Below, piece after piece: positions 7,428 to 14,677 of a DNA stretch of 27,153 bases (positions are counted from its first letter, which is position 1; every line of letters starts with the position of its first letter). Under the pieces are notes generated by a model. It did no database searches. It was not told the origin of the DNA and saw nothing but the letters and a program-made list of their open reading frames with translations. The stretch covers positions 1 through 27,153 of the forward strand of contig JBLIKP010000023.1 in NCBI GenBank assembly GCA_047635375.1, in the 5' to 3' direction. The stretch is from JBLIKP01 sp047635375. Lineage in GTDB: Bacteria > Bacteroidota > Bacteroidia > Sphingobacteriales > Sphingobacteriaceae. The position numbers were made by a program, and so were the translations under genes.

Positions 7428-9389
7428 TTGTTAGCAGTAAATCAATTAGAGGTCGCTTTCGGTGGCCGAACCCTTTTCAGGGACGCAAACTTTTCAGTTT
7501 CCAAAGAAGATAGAGTTGGATTGGCAGGTAAAAATGGAAGTGGTAAATCTACCCTTCTGCAAATTATCGCTGGACTTCAGCCTAAACAAAAAGGGACGAT
7601 TACCATTCCTAGCGATTATACCATGGGGTATTTACGTCAGGAACTGGGCGGACAAAGTGAATTATCCGTTATAGACGAAGCTAAAAAGGCTTTTGAGCAT
7701 GTTCAACAAATGGAACAAGAGATTCAAAAGCTTGAAGAGTATATCGCAACTGAACAGAACACTCATACTGATGAGTACATGGATAAGTTGAGTAGGTTCT
7801 CTGAGCTTCATGAAAAATTCGCCATGCTTGGCGGAAATGAAATGGAAATGCTTTCGTCTCGTGTGTTAAAAGGACTTGGTTTTAATGAAGAAGACTTAAA
7901 TCGTCCGCTTGCTGAGTTTAGTGGGGGTTGGAAAATGCGTGTTGAATTAGCGAAATTGCTTCTTCAACAACCTGATGTACTTCTTCTTGATGAGCCTACC
8001 AACCACTTAGATATTGAGTCAATTCAATGGCTTGAAGGTTATTTGTCGACATATTCTGGTGCGATTATGCTGGTAAGTCACGATAAGTTATTCCTTGATA
8101 CCATTACCAACCGTACACTTGAAATTTCTAATGGAAAGATTGAGGATTATCGCGTAAACTATTCAAAGTATCTGGTTTTAAGACAAGAACGTCGTGATAA
8201 TCTAGTTTCTGCGGCAAAAAACCAGGAAAAAGAAATTGAGCAATTAGAGAAAAACATTAACCGATTTAGAGCAAAGGCTTCAAAAGCTAGTTTCGCACAG
8301 TCGTTAATGAAGAAATTGGATAAAATTGACCGAATAGAGGTTGATAATGAAGATATTCACGCATTTAACTTCAAGTTTAACGTCGGCCGCCCATCTGGAA
8401 AAGTCGTTGTAAACGGAGAGGGAATCACCAAGTCTTTTGACGACAACCAAGTGATTAAACCCTTGGATTTCTACGTTAATCGTGGAGAAAAAATCGCTTT
8501 CGTTGGAAAGAATGGTATGGGTAAAACCACACTGGCTTCCATGATTGGTGGGAAATTAGAGCCAACATCTGGTGGAATTGAAATCGGTCATTTTGTAAGT
8601 ACTGGATTCTTTGGACAAGAACAAGCAAAGCTTCTTGATCCGAAAAAAACAGTGCTGGAGGTCCTTGATGACGAAGCCCGCGGTGAGATTAGAACGAAAC
8701 TTAGGGATATCCTTGGTTCGTTTTTGTTTTCAGGTGAGGATGCCGAGAAAAAGGTAAATGTCCTTTCAGGGGGTGAAAAATCACGTCTAGCATTGGCCAA
8801 GCTTTTATTGGAGCCACATAATTTCCTAATTCTCGATGAACCTACCAATCACCTCGATTTAGCATCTAAAGCTATTTTAAAGGATGCATTATTGAATTAT
8901 GAAGGAACCATGGTGATAGTAAGTCACGATAGGGATTTTCTTCAAGGATTAACCGATAAAGTATTTGAATTCACTCCAACAGGGGTAAAGGAATATTTGG
9001 GAGATATTGATTTCTTCTTAGACCGTAAAAAAGTCGAGAATTTCAGAGAATTAGAAAGAACCAAAGTGAATAAAGCTGCGCCAACTCAATCGGCTCCAGC
9101 TCAAAAAAAAGTAAAAAAAGAAAAGCCTAAATTATCATACCAGGAGCAAAAACTACGTCAGTCTGAGTTAAGCAAGGTTGAACGCACTATTTCTAATGCC
9201 GAAAAAGATGTCGAAAAATTTACACTAGAAATAGGAGAGTTGGAGACAAAAATGATGGATTCTAATGCAGTAAAAAATGATCCAGATCTTTTTGGAAGAC
9301 ACAGTAATCTTAAAGTTAAGTTAGAAAAAGCCGAAGCGGCTTGGGAAGTAGGCGTTGAGAAACTAGAAGAAATGAAAAAGGAGGATTAA
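7428..9389 (+). CDS. ABC-F family ATPase
   Basis: A 653-residue soluble protein with two fused ATPase domains and no membrane segment, so an ABC-F protein acting on ribosomes rather than a transporter. Domain 1: Walker A 'GKNGSGKS' at 34-41, signature 'FSGGW' at 164-168, Walker B 'LLLDEPTNHLD' at 185-195, H-switch 'VSHD' at 216-219. A charged, coiled linker (about 236-318) sits where ABC-F proteins carry the P-site tRNA interaction motif. Domain 2: Walker A 'GKNGMGKT' at 360-367, signature 'LSGGE' at 446-450, Walker B 'LILDEPTNHLD' at 467-477, 'VSHD' at 498-501. A Lys-rich linker (541-568) and a C-terminal coiled coil (about 570-650) follow, as in Uup/YdiF-type members. The start is TTG at 7428, since no ATG occurs before the conserved 'QLEVAFGG'. 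It is co-transcribed with the LanC-like gene. Confidence 0.94.
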   Translation: MLAVNQLEVAFGGRTLFRDANFSVSKEDRVGLAGKNGSGKSTLLQIIAGLQPKQKGTITIPSDYTMGYLRQELGGQSELSVIDEAKKAFEHVQQMEQEIQKLEEYIATEQNTHTDEYMDKLSRFSELHEKFAMLGGNEMEMLSSRVLKGLGFNEEDLNRPLAEFSGGWKMRVELAKLLLQQPDVLLLDEPTNHLDIESIQWLEGYLSTYSGAIMLVSHDKLFLDTITNRTLEISNGKIEDYRVNYSKYLVLRQERRDNLVSAAKNQEKEIEQLEKNINRFRAKASKASFAQSLMKKLDKIDRIEVDNEDIHAFNFKFNVGRPSGKVVVNGEGITKSFDDNQVIKPLDFYVNRGEKIAFVGKNGMGKTTLASMIGGKLEPTSGGIEIGHFVSTGFFGQEQAKLLDPKKTVLEVLDDEARGEIRTKLRDILGSFLFSGEDAEKKVNVLSGGEKSRLALAKLLLEPHNFLILDEPTNHLDLASKAILKDALLNYEGTMVIVSHDRDFLQGLTDKVFEFTPTGVKEYLGDIDFFLDRKKVENFRELERTKVNKAAPTQSAPAQKKVKKEKPKLSYQEQKLRQSELSKVERTISNAEKDVEKFTLEIGELETKMMDSNAVKNDPDLFGRHSNLKVKLEKAEAAWEVGVEKLEEMKKED

Positions 9390-9402
9390 AATCCTCCTTT
9401 TT
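9375..9402. terminator. Strong terminator including the ABC-F stop codon
   Basis: A near-perfect hairpin: 9375-9387 pairs with 9390-9402 (core AAGGAGGAT / ATCCTCCTT), followed by a T run to 9405. The stop codon TAA (9387-9389) lies at the tip, so the last codons form the left arm. Because the arms start and end in A and T runs, it can also work for the minus-strand lipoprotein remnant ending at 9421. Confidence 0.9.
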
Positions 9403-9420
9403 TTTGATTTGTTATTTGAG

Positions 9421-9966
9421 TTATGGGGTGTCGCAAATGATTCCTCCGTTTTTACTAGAAGCTCTAATGATTTTGAAATCACCAAAGGTCATTCCAGAAT
9501 ATAATGGAATCGAGAAACTTGTGTGCATTGAACCAGCGGCCTGTCCATCGATTTTGAAAAATATATTTATCCCAATAGTTCCACCTCTTTCAAGTCCAGC
9601 TAGTCTTATCATTGTCCGGTAACTTGCGTTGTTCACTTGTTTAAGTAATACACTTGTTTTTGAATACACCGAAATTGTTGAAGAGGAAACTTCACCAAGG
9701 TATTCTATGGTAATACTTTTTACTTTACCGACCCAATCAGCATAAACTCTATTACCCTCACTGTCATAGGCTTCAACATAATTATTCTATTCATAATTGT
9801 TTATAATAATGTCCATTGAATCAAAAGAACCATCGTAATTTTCGCAATTTACTAAGTCGTTTGGAATTTGAGGTTGAGGATCGGTTACTTCTATTGGGTC
9901 TAGAAAATTACAAGCTGAAAAGCTTGCTACTAAAGTAATAAGACTTAATTTTTTAATTGTATTGAT
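9421..9966 (-). pseudogene. Decayed lipoprotein gene
   Basis: In the minus-strand frame that ends with the stop at 9421-9423, a lipoprotein signal is clear: 'KKLSLITLVASFSAC' with a lipobox Cys, then 'NFLDPIEVTDPQPQIPNDLV'. The frame is cut by TAG at 9787-9789 (after 'IINNYE'), then continues as a plausible beta-rich domain to 'GGIICDTP'. It also lacks a start: the codon expected to be ATG, just before 'NTIKKL', is ATC (9964-9966), and a stop lies eleven codons further up with no ATG, GTG or TTG in between. Intact, it would have been about 180 residues, a secreted or cell-surface lipoprotein of unknown function. The remaining 3' open part could start internally, but without a signal peptide it would not reach its normal place. 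Confidence 0.75.
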
Positions 9967-10005
9967 GTTAGGGTAATCGATTGATTTTTAATGATTTTTT
10001 TTTTA

Positions 10006-10051
10006 AAACCAAATGGTTTAGGTAATTAAAAAATGTTAATTACCTAAACTA
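10006..10051. repeat. Overlapping, mutually exclusive inverted repeats
   Basis: A long stem pairs 10014-10029 with 10036-10051 (16 pairs with one G-T, six-base loop; core TTTAGGTAATTAA). A second, shorter palindrome pairs 10006-10011 with 10014-10019 and uses the same GGTTT bases, so only one can form at a time. It lies about 125 bases beyond the glsB stop and just upstream of the lipoprotein remnant. Neither form has a good T run, so it is not a textbook terminator. Confidence 0.6.
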
Positions 10052-10174
10052 ATACAATAACCTTGCCAAAATCACAAAATATCCCTGCAAGTCAACAAGT
10101 AGACTCTTTTTAAACAGAAAGAAATTTATTTACGGCAGGATTGGTTTTATTTAATTAATTTTTTGAGAATAGCT

Positions 10175-11107
10175 TTAAAAGTCAATATGTCTGTCTTTTT
10201 TCTCAGGATATATATCCTTTATGGTCACCATGATTCCTGTTTCTTCAACTCCACCAAAATCTGGGTTTTGAGCTGTTCCAAAACATTTCATAGTTGGAGA
10301 AAGGTTCATATAGCTATTGAAAAGAGGAGGGACGTTTTCGTTTCTCTCTCGACTATATTTTTGCAAAACCCTATAACCTTCTTTAAATGGTAAGGGTTTA
10401 ATCTCATCCATAAAATCCTTTAAATTGTTTTTAGTTGCTAGTGGATGAATTGGGGTGACTAGTTTTTCTGAATCATGGAAGTGGAAGTCCATGAATTGTA
10501 AAACCGCATCACGTGCCTCTGAATGGAAATCAGAATACATTGTGATTTTCCCGAAGAAGTATTTTATATGCGGGTAGGTTACGATAATTGCACCTAGTCC
10601 ATCCCAAATGTTGTCCAATGCAAAAAGCCCTTTTCTTGGGTTTACAGAGGGTTGAAATTCTGGATGAACCCAACTACGGCCTAATTCTATAGTATGAGGA
10701 AGATAGTCTTCTACAAATTGATCTGAAAACTTGAAGTAATGCGCAGTTGATAAAGGAATTTTTCCTTTATCATCTCGTTTAACTTTTCCGCAATCAATAA
10801 AGCGGTAACCGCCAATAATCTCTTGGTATTCAGGAGAGAAAACGATCAATTGTTCGTAGGAGCCCTTAGTGGTGTCGTATTCGTCCAAGTCTAAAGGTAA
10901 TCCTGTTCCACCCCCAGAACGTGCAAAAGCAAGCTCCCTCAGCCGTCCAATCTCTCGAAGCGTATTTGGCGCATTTTCATTATTGATTAAATAAATCTCA
11001 TTGCTTCCCTTATTCGTGTTACGAATAAAGGTGTCCACGTTTAGCTCCAATTTTAAAAGCTCACGGCTTATAGGAGGGATGATATAGCTTAAATCTTTTT
11101 CAGACAT
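10175..11107 (-). CDS. glsB: N-acyltransferase, GlsB/OlsB-like (glycine lipid synthesis)
   Basis: A 310-residue GNAT-like N-acyltransferase of the OlsB/GlsB group. Such enzymes attach a 3-hydroxy fatty acid from acyl carrier protein to an amino acid, glycine in Bacteroides GlsB, making the mono-acylated precursor of glycine lipids. Supporting motifs are 'RELAFARSGGGTGLPLDLDEYD', 'EIIGGYRFI', 'TIELGRSWVHPEFQP', 'LFALDNIWDGLGAIIV' and a C-terminal tail typical of the Bacteroidota form. No signal peptide; probably membrane-associated in the cytoplasm. It follows the PlsC-type acyltransferase gene by 10 bases on the same strand. Pairing of the N-acyl and O-acyl enzymes is the usual layout for glycine or ornithine lipid synthesis and supports the call. 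The amino-acid substrate is inferred from phylum precedent, not read from the sequence. Confidence 0.82.
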   Translation of the reverse strand: MSEKDLSYIIPPISRELLKLELNVDTFIRNTNKGSNEIYLINNENAPNTLREIGRLRELAFARSGGGTGLPLDLDEYDTTKGSYEQLIVFSPEYQEIIGGYRFIDCGKVKRDDKGKIPLSTAHYFKFSDQFVEDYLPHTIELGRSWVHPEFQPSVNPRKGLFALDNIWDGLGAIIVTYPHIKYFFGKITMYSDFHSEARDAVLQFMDFHFHDSEKLVTPIHPLATKNNLKDFMDEIKPLPFKEGYRVLQKYSRERNENVPPLFNSYMNLSPTMKCFGTAQNPDFGGVEETGIMVTIKDIYPEKKDRHIDF

Positions 11108-11117
11108 AATTTTGGGC

Positions 11118-11939
11118 CTAATTTGTAGTGGTTTTAAATGAATACACTTTTTCCTTTACCCATTGGGCCCAGGCGCGGTCATTCTTTGTTTTGTCGAAAT
11201 GTGATGCGGGAATTACTTCCCCAAAATGAATTTTAATCTTTTTATTCTGCTGCTGAAATAATTCATCGGCCAAATAAAGCATTTCTAGGTTCATTTTCAG
11301 GCCTAGGGATCTCCTTAAGTTAGCTAAACGGTAAAAGAAAGACGATAATTCTCCGTCCAAAAAAACGGGGACAACAGGTTTATTATTCTTTTTTGATTGG
11401 CTAACAAAGGTTTTTTTCCATTCTAAATCTTTTACTTCCCCTTTAGTTTTTCGGCTTACAAGCCCAGCAGGGAAAATAAATATGGCATTGTCAGAAGTAA
11501 AAAGGTCATTTACCTCCTTCATAGACGACTTGGTATTGGCGCCATGTTTGTTGACTCCAACAAATAGGCCTTTTAAATTTTTAAGGTTTAATAAAAGGTC
11601 GTTTACAATGAACTTTATATCCCTTCTGTAGTTTTTTATTACCTCTACAAGTACCATAGCATCCATTCCACCAAGGGGATGGTTCACCACGAATATTGTT
11701 CCGCCAGAATTAGGTATGTTTTGGGTTCCTGTAATTTCTAGTTCAAGATTGAATCTTTTTACAATATCAGCACAAAACTCATAACCGTCGTTACCCTTAT
11801 TTTCTTTTAATATTTGATTGACTTCAAACTGATGAAGAATTCTTTTCAAATATCGGATAATAATGCCTGGCATCCATTTAAGGAGGGTAGGGTTCTTACT
11901 TCCAATTAAATTTTCGACATCAATAAACTTGTCTTCCAT
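11118..11939 (-). CDS. glsA: PlsC-domain O-acyltransferase, GlsA-like
   Basis: A 273-residue lysophospholipid-acyltransferase-like protein. By family and context it should add the second fatty acid to the hydroxyl of an N-acyl amino acid to complete a glycine-type lipid. The active-site block is 'VVNHPLGGMDAM' with His87 and Asp93, a spacing of five residues instead of the usual four of HX4D. The glycerol-binding-like block reads 'IFIFPAGLVSRK', then 'PVVPVFLDGE'. No clear transmembrane helix; likely a peripheral inner-membrane enzyme. It is the first gene of the two-gene unit, starting with ATG at 11937-11939, and its stop is 10 bases before glsB. The HX5D spacing seems to be a feature of this subgroup rather than damage, because the surrounding motif is well formed. 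It could act on another lipid, but the neighbour argues for aminolipids. Confidence 0.82.
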   Translation of the reverse strand: MEDKFIDVENLIGSKNPTLLKWMPGIIIRYLKRILHQFEVNQILKENKGNDGYEFCADIVKRFNLELEITGTQNIPNSGGTIFVVNHPLGGMDAMVLVEVIKNYRRDIKFIVNDLLLNLKNLKGLFVGVNKHGANTKSSMKEVNDLFTSDNAIFIFPAGLVSRKTKGEVKDLEWKKTFVSQSKKNNKPVVPVFLDGELSSFFYRLANLRRSLGLKMNLEMLYLADELFQQQNKKIKIHFGEVIPASHFDKTKNDRAWAQWVKEKVYSFKTTTN

Positions 11940-12065
11940 AGATTTATTGTTATTCGTATTTGTTCAAATCTTTGGGAAAAGAACAATTAATGAATTGGTA
12001 TAAAAATATCCTTTTAAAAGAGATTTTAAGGAATTAAGCAAAATTAAATAACTTTTGTAAACGAT

Positions 12066-12494
12066 TTAATCTTCCTTAGGTTTCATTCTTTCCATTACGG
12101 TACCCATGTATTTTGCTCCCAAAATGGCAAATGGAATATAAAGTGTTAACCCAATAACCCAAAACCAAATAGGATGAGCTGGGAATTTTAATAAGTTCAT
12201 CAAACTAAAAATGGTTAGAATTGCTGCAACTAATAAAGCTTGATTAATTCCTTTACCCAACATAATTCTATTGGCGGTTGCTCCAGCTACAAAAGCACCT
12301 GAAGCATAACACATAAGCACCATTAGCAAAACGCTAGGGTCAATCGTCTCTATGTATTGCGAAAAAACTTCAGGTTTTGTTAAGTCCAATCCTTCAGGTG
12401 GCGGATAAATTTGATGAGAAATAAGTTCGGCAAGATAAATTGTAATGGTTCCGGCAAAAAGTGCGAAAATTACAGCGATGATTTTTTTTTGCAT
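12066..12494 (-). CDS. Small four-helix membrane protein, unknown function
   Basis: A 142-residue integral membrane protein that I do not recognise as a named family. Four hydrophobic stretches are visible at about residues 4-24, 54-75, 83-104 and 108-130. Between the first two is a Pro-rich extracytoplasmic loop ('HQIYPPPEGLDLTKPE'), and the tail is charged and cytoplasmic ('ERMKPKED'). Small residues in helix 2 ('ASGAFVAGATAN') suggest tight helix packing. It stands alone, 126 bases upstream of glsA on the same strand, with no clear terminator between, so weak co-transcription with the lipid genes is possible. Start ATG at 12492-12494. Confidence 0.75.
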   Translation of the reverse strand: MQKKIIAVIFALFAGTITIYLAELISHQIYPPPEGLDLTKPEVFSQYIETIDPSVLLMVLMCYASGAFVAGATANRIMLGKGINQALLVAAILTIFSLMNLLKFPAHPIWFWVIGLTLYIPFAILGAKYMGTVMERMKPKED

Positions 12495-12624
12495 GAATTA
12501 CATTTTTTGTGGCCTAATTCAAACTAAGTTAATTGCTTAAACCATAGAAAAAAACTCTCAAATTTAGATTTTCCTTTAGACATTAAAGGTATACTTATTA
12601 TTATTAGCCCGAAAATGGAGGCAA

Positions 12625-12654
12625 AAAAAAGACCAAATTTAATTGGTCTTTTTT
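12625..12654 (-). terminator. Terminator of purF
   Basis: AAAAAAGACCAA at 12625-12636 pairs with TTGGTCTTTTTT at 12643-12654, six-base loop. On the minus strand it lies about 20 bases after the purF stop and is followed by an eight-T run, a textbook intrinsic terminator. Confidence 0.88.
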
Positions 12655-12674
12655 GTAATAATTTTCGAGATATA

Positions 12675-14576
12675 TTAATAGGCTCTTGAGTTTTTGCCTT
12701 CCATATAATTCATAAAAGCTCGGTTGGCAACACGATTACCTCCCGGGGTAGGGAAGTTCCCTGAAAAGTACCAATCTCCTTTGTTAAGTGGACAAGCCTT
12801 GTGAAGATTTTCTATTGTTTGATAAACAATGATAACTTCAGCCTTAACCTCAGGATCTTTTACAATTTTGGAAATACGGTCAGATATTTCTTGATCTGCG
12901 AAAGGCTCGTAAACCAATTTAACATGGTTTACGATATCCTCTACTGGTTTATTTTCATCTTCTTTACAAAGCGCGTAAGCCTTATCTAAAATATCTTCCT
13001 GGTTTCTTTCATGAAGTAATTGAACCGCAGCTTGGAAAGCCACGAAATCACCCATTTTACTCATGTCAATTCCATAACAGTCAGGGTAGCGGATTTGTGG
13101 AGCACTACTCACCACTACAATTTTCTTAGGCCCTAAACGGTCTAGAATTTTAAGAATACTTTGCTTTAAAGTAGTGCCTCGTACGATAGAATCGTCAATC
13201 ACTACTAAACTATCTTCCCCTCTTTTCAATACTCCATAAGTAGTATCGTACACGTTTGCTACCATGTCCTTACGGTGGGTATCATCGGTGATGAAGGTTC
13301 TCATCTTAACGTCTTTAATCACCATTTTTTCTACCCTTGGACGGAAAGAAAGGATTTTATCAACGTTTTCAGGAGTTAACTTACCGTTTAGTTCCAATAA
13401 CTTTTCGGCGCGGTATTTTTTTGTATGGTCATTTAAGCCTTCAACCATTCCATAAAAGCTGGTTTCAGCAGTGTTTGGAATGAAAGAAAAAACGGTGTTT
13501 GGAACGTCTCCATCTATTGCCTTTAAAATCTGAGGAACCATAAGGCTACCCAACATTTTGCGCTCTTTGTAGATTTCGGCATCGCTACCACGTGAGAAAT
13601 AAATACGTTCAAAGGAACATGCTAGTCTTTCTCTTGGTTCTTTATATTGAACTGTTTTAATTTCACCGTTTTTCTTGATAATCAAGGCGCTTCCACCAGG
13701 GATTTCTTTGATTTCTTCGAAAGGAACGTTGAATGCAGTTTGAATAGGAGGACGTTCAGAGGTTACTACCAGGACTTCATCATCTTGGTAGTAGTAGGCA
13801 GGTCTAATGGACGAAGGGTCACGTAAAACAAACGCATCTCCATGGCCGATTAATCCAGCCATCACAAATCCACCGTCAACACCTTTCATTGAGCGCTTAA
13901 GCACGTTCTCAACGTTTAGGTTATCTTGAATAAGACTTGTGATTTCAATATTTGATTTTCCTTCAGCTTTGTGTTTAGCCACCATTTCGTCGTTTTCCTC
14001 GTCAAGGAAATGCCCGATTTTCTCAAGCATTGTTACCGTATCGGCGTTTTCCTTAGGGTGCTGACCAAGTGCTATAAGCTGACGGAAAAGTTCGTCGTTG
14101 TTGGTTACATTGAAGTTTCCTGCCAGCACTAAGTTTCTTGTCATCCAGTTGTTCTGGCGAAGAAAAGGGTGGCAGCTTTCAATACTGTTTTTTCCGTGGG
14201 TTCCGTAACGAAGGTGCCCTAAAAGCAACTCGCCTGTAAATCCAACGTTTTCTTTTAACCACTGAGGGTCCTTCATTAAATCAGGACGTTTGCGGTTAAT
14301 TTTCTCGAATTTCTTGTGAATCTTACCGAAAATTGCGTGAATTGGCTGTTGACCATTGTCCCGGTAACGGCTAATGTAACGTTGCCCTGGAGGCATGTCC
14401 AATTTAATGGTTGCCACACCAGCACCGTCTTGGCCACGGTTGTGCTGTTTTTCCATCAAGAGGTACAGCTTGTTCAATCCGTAAAGGGGAGTGCCGTACT
14501 TTTCAATGTAGTAATCAAGTGGTTTGAGGAGCCTAATTAAGGCTATCCCACATTCGTGCTTGATAGTGTCGCTCAT
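12675..14576 (-). CDS. purF: Amidophosphoribosyltransferase, long Bacteroidota form
   Basis: First committed enzyme of purine synthesis: transfers glutamine-derived ammonia to phosphoribosyl pyrophosphate, giving phosphoribosylamine. The protein is 633 residues, longer than the roughly 470-510 of E. coli or Bacillus PurF but normal for this phylum. The Ntn glutaminase domain comes first: nucleophile Cys9 ('HECGIAL', exposed after removal of an eight-residue propeptide), 'RGQDGAG', 'GHLRYGTHG' and 'GNFNVTN'. The phosphoribosyltransferase domain carries the PRPP loop 'VVIDDSIVRGTTL'. The C-terminus 'GGNRVANRAFMNYMEG' is typical. I chose ATG at 14574-14576. A TTG at 14610-14612 would extend it by 12 residues, but that TTG is part of a likely -7 promoter element, and a long extension before the propeptide is unusual. 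Single-gene unit closed by its own terminator. Confidence 0.94.
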   Translation of the reverse strand: MSDTIKHECGIALIRLLKPLDYYIEKYGTPLYGLNKLYLLMEKQHNRGQDGAGVATIKLDMPPGQRYISRYRDNGQQPIHAIFGKIHKKFEKINRKRPDLMKDPQWLKENVGFTGELLLGHLRYGTHGKNSIESCHPFLRQNNWMTRNLVLAGNFNVTNNDELFRQLIALGQHPKENADTVTMLEKIGHFLDEENDEMVAKHKAEGKSNIEITSLIQDNLNVENVLKRSMKGVDGGFVMAGLIGHGDAFVLRDPSSIRPAYYYQDDEVLVVTSERPPIQTAFNVPFEEIKEIPGGSALIIKKNGEIKTVQYKEPRERLACSFERIYFSRGSDAEIYKERKMLGSLMVPQILKAIDGDVPNTVFSFIPNTAETSFYGMVEGLNDHTKKYRAEKLLELNGKLTPENVDKILSFRPRVEKMVIKDVKMRTFITDDTHRKDMVANVYDTTYGVLKRGEDSLVVIDDSIVRGTTLKQSILKILDRLGPKKIVVVSSAPQIRYPDCYGIDMSKMGDFVAFQAAVQLLHERNQEDILDKAYALCKEDENKPVEDIVNHVKLVYEPFADQEISDRISKIVKDPEVKAEVIIVYQTIENLHKACPLNKGDWYFSGNFPTPGGNRVANRAFMNYMEGKNSRAY

Positions 14577-14608
14577 TCTGTCTTTTGAGAGGTTAAAATG
14601 GAGAAAGG

Positions 14609-14616
14609 ACAAAGTT
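14609..14616 (-). promoter_or_regulatory. Candidate -7 promoter element of purF
   Basis: On the minus strand this reads TAACTTTG, an exact match to the Bacteroidota sigma-70 -7 consensus TAnnTTTG, about 32 bases before the purF ATG. A clear -33 TTG is missing; a degenerate TTTAG lies 22 bases upstream. If real, it rules out the upstream TTG as the start codon. Confidence 0.4.
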
Positions 14617-14677
14617 AAGCAATAGCTCGCCTTAAGCGTCTAAACTTTTGCTAAAATCTTTATTATTTCTTTTAATT

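Noticed and set aside
10163..10393. 76-codon plus-strand frame
   Set aside because: It is antisense to the glsB-like gene and shows no protein-like features.
14577..14612. TTG start giving purF 12 extra residues
   Set aside because: The TTG is part of a TAACTTTG promoter-like element, and the propeptide before Cys9 has a normal length from the ATG at 14576.
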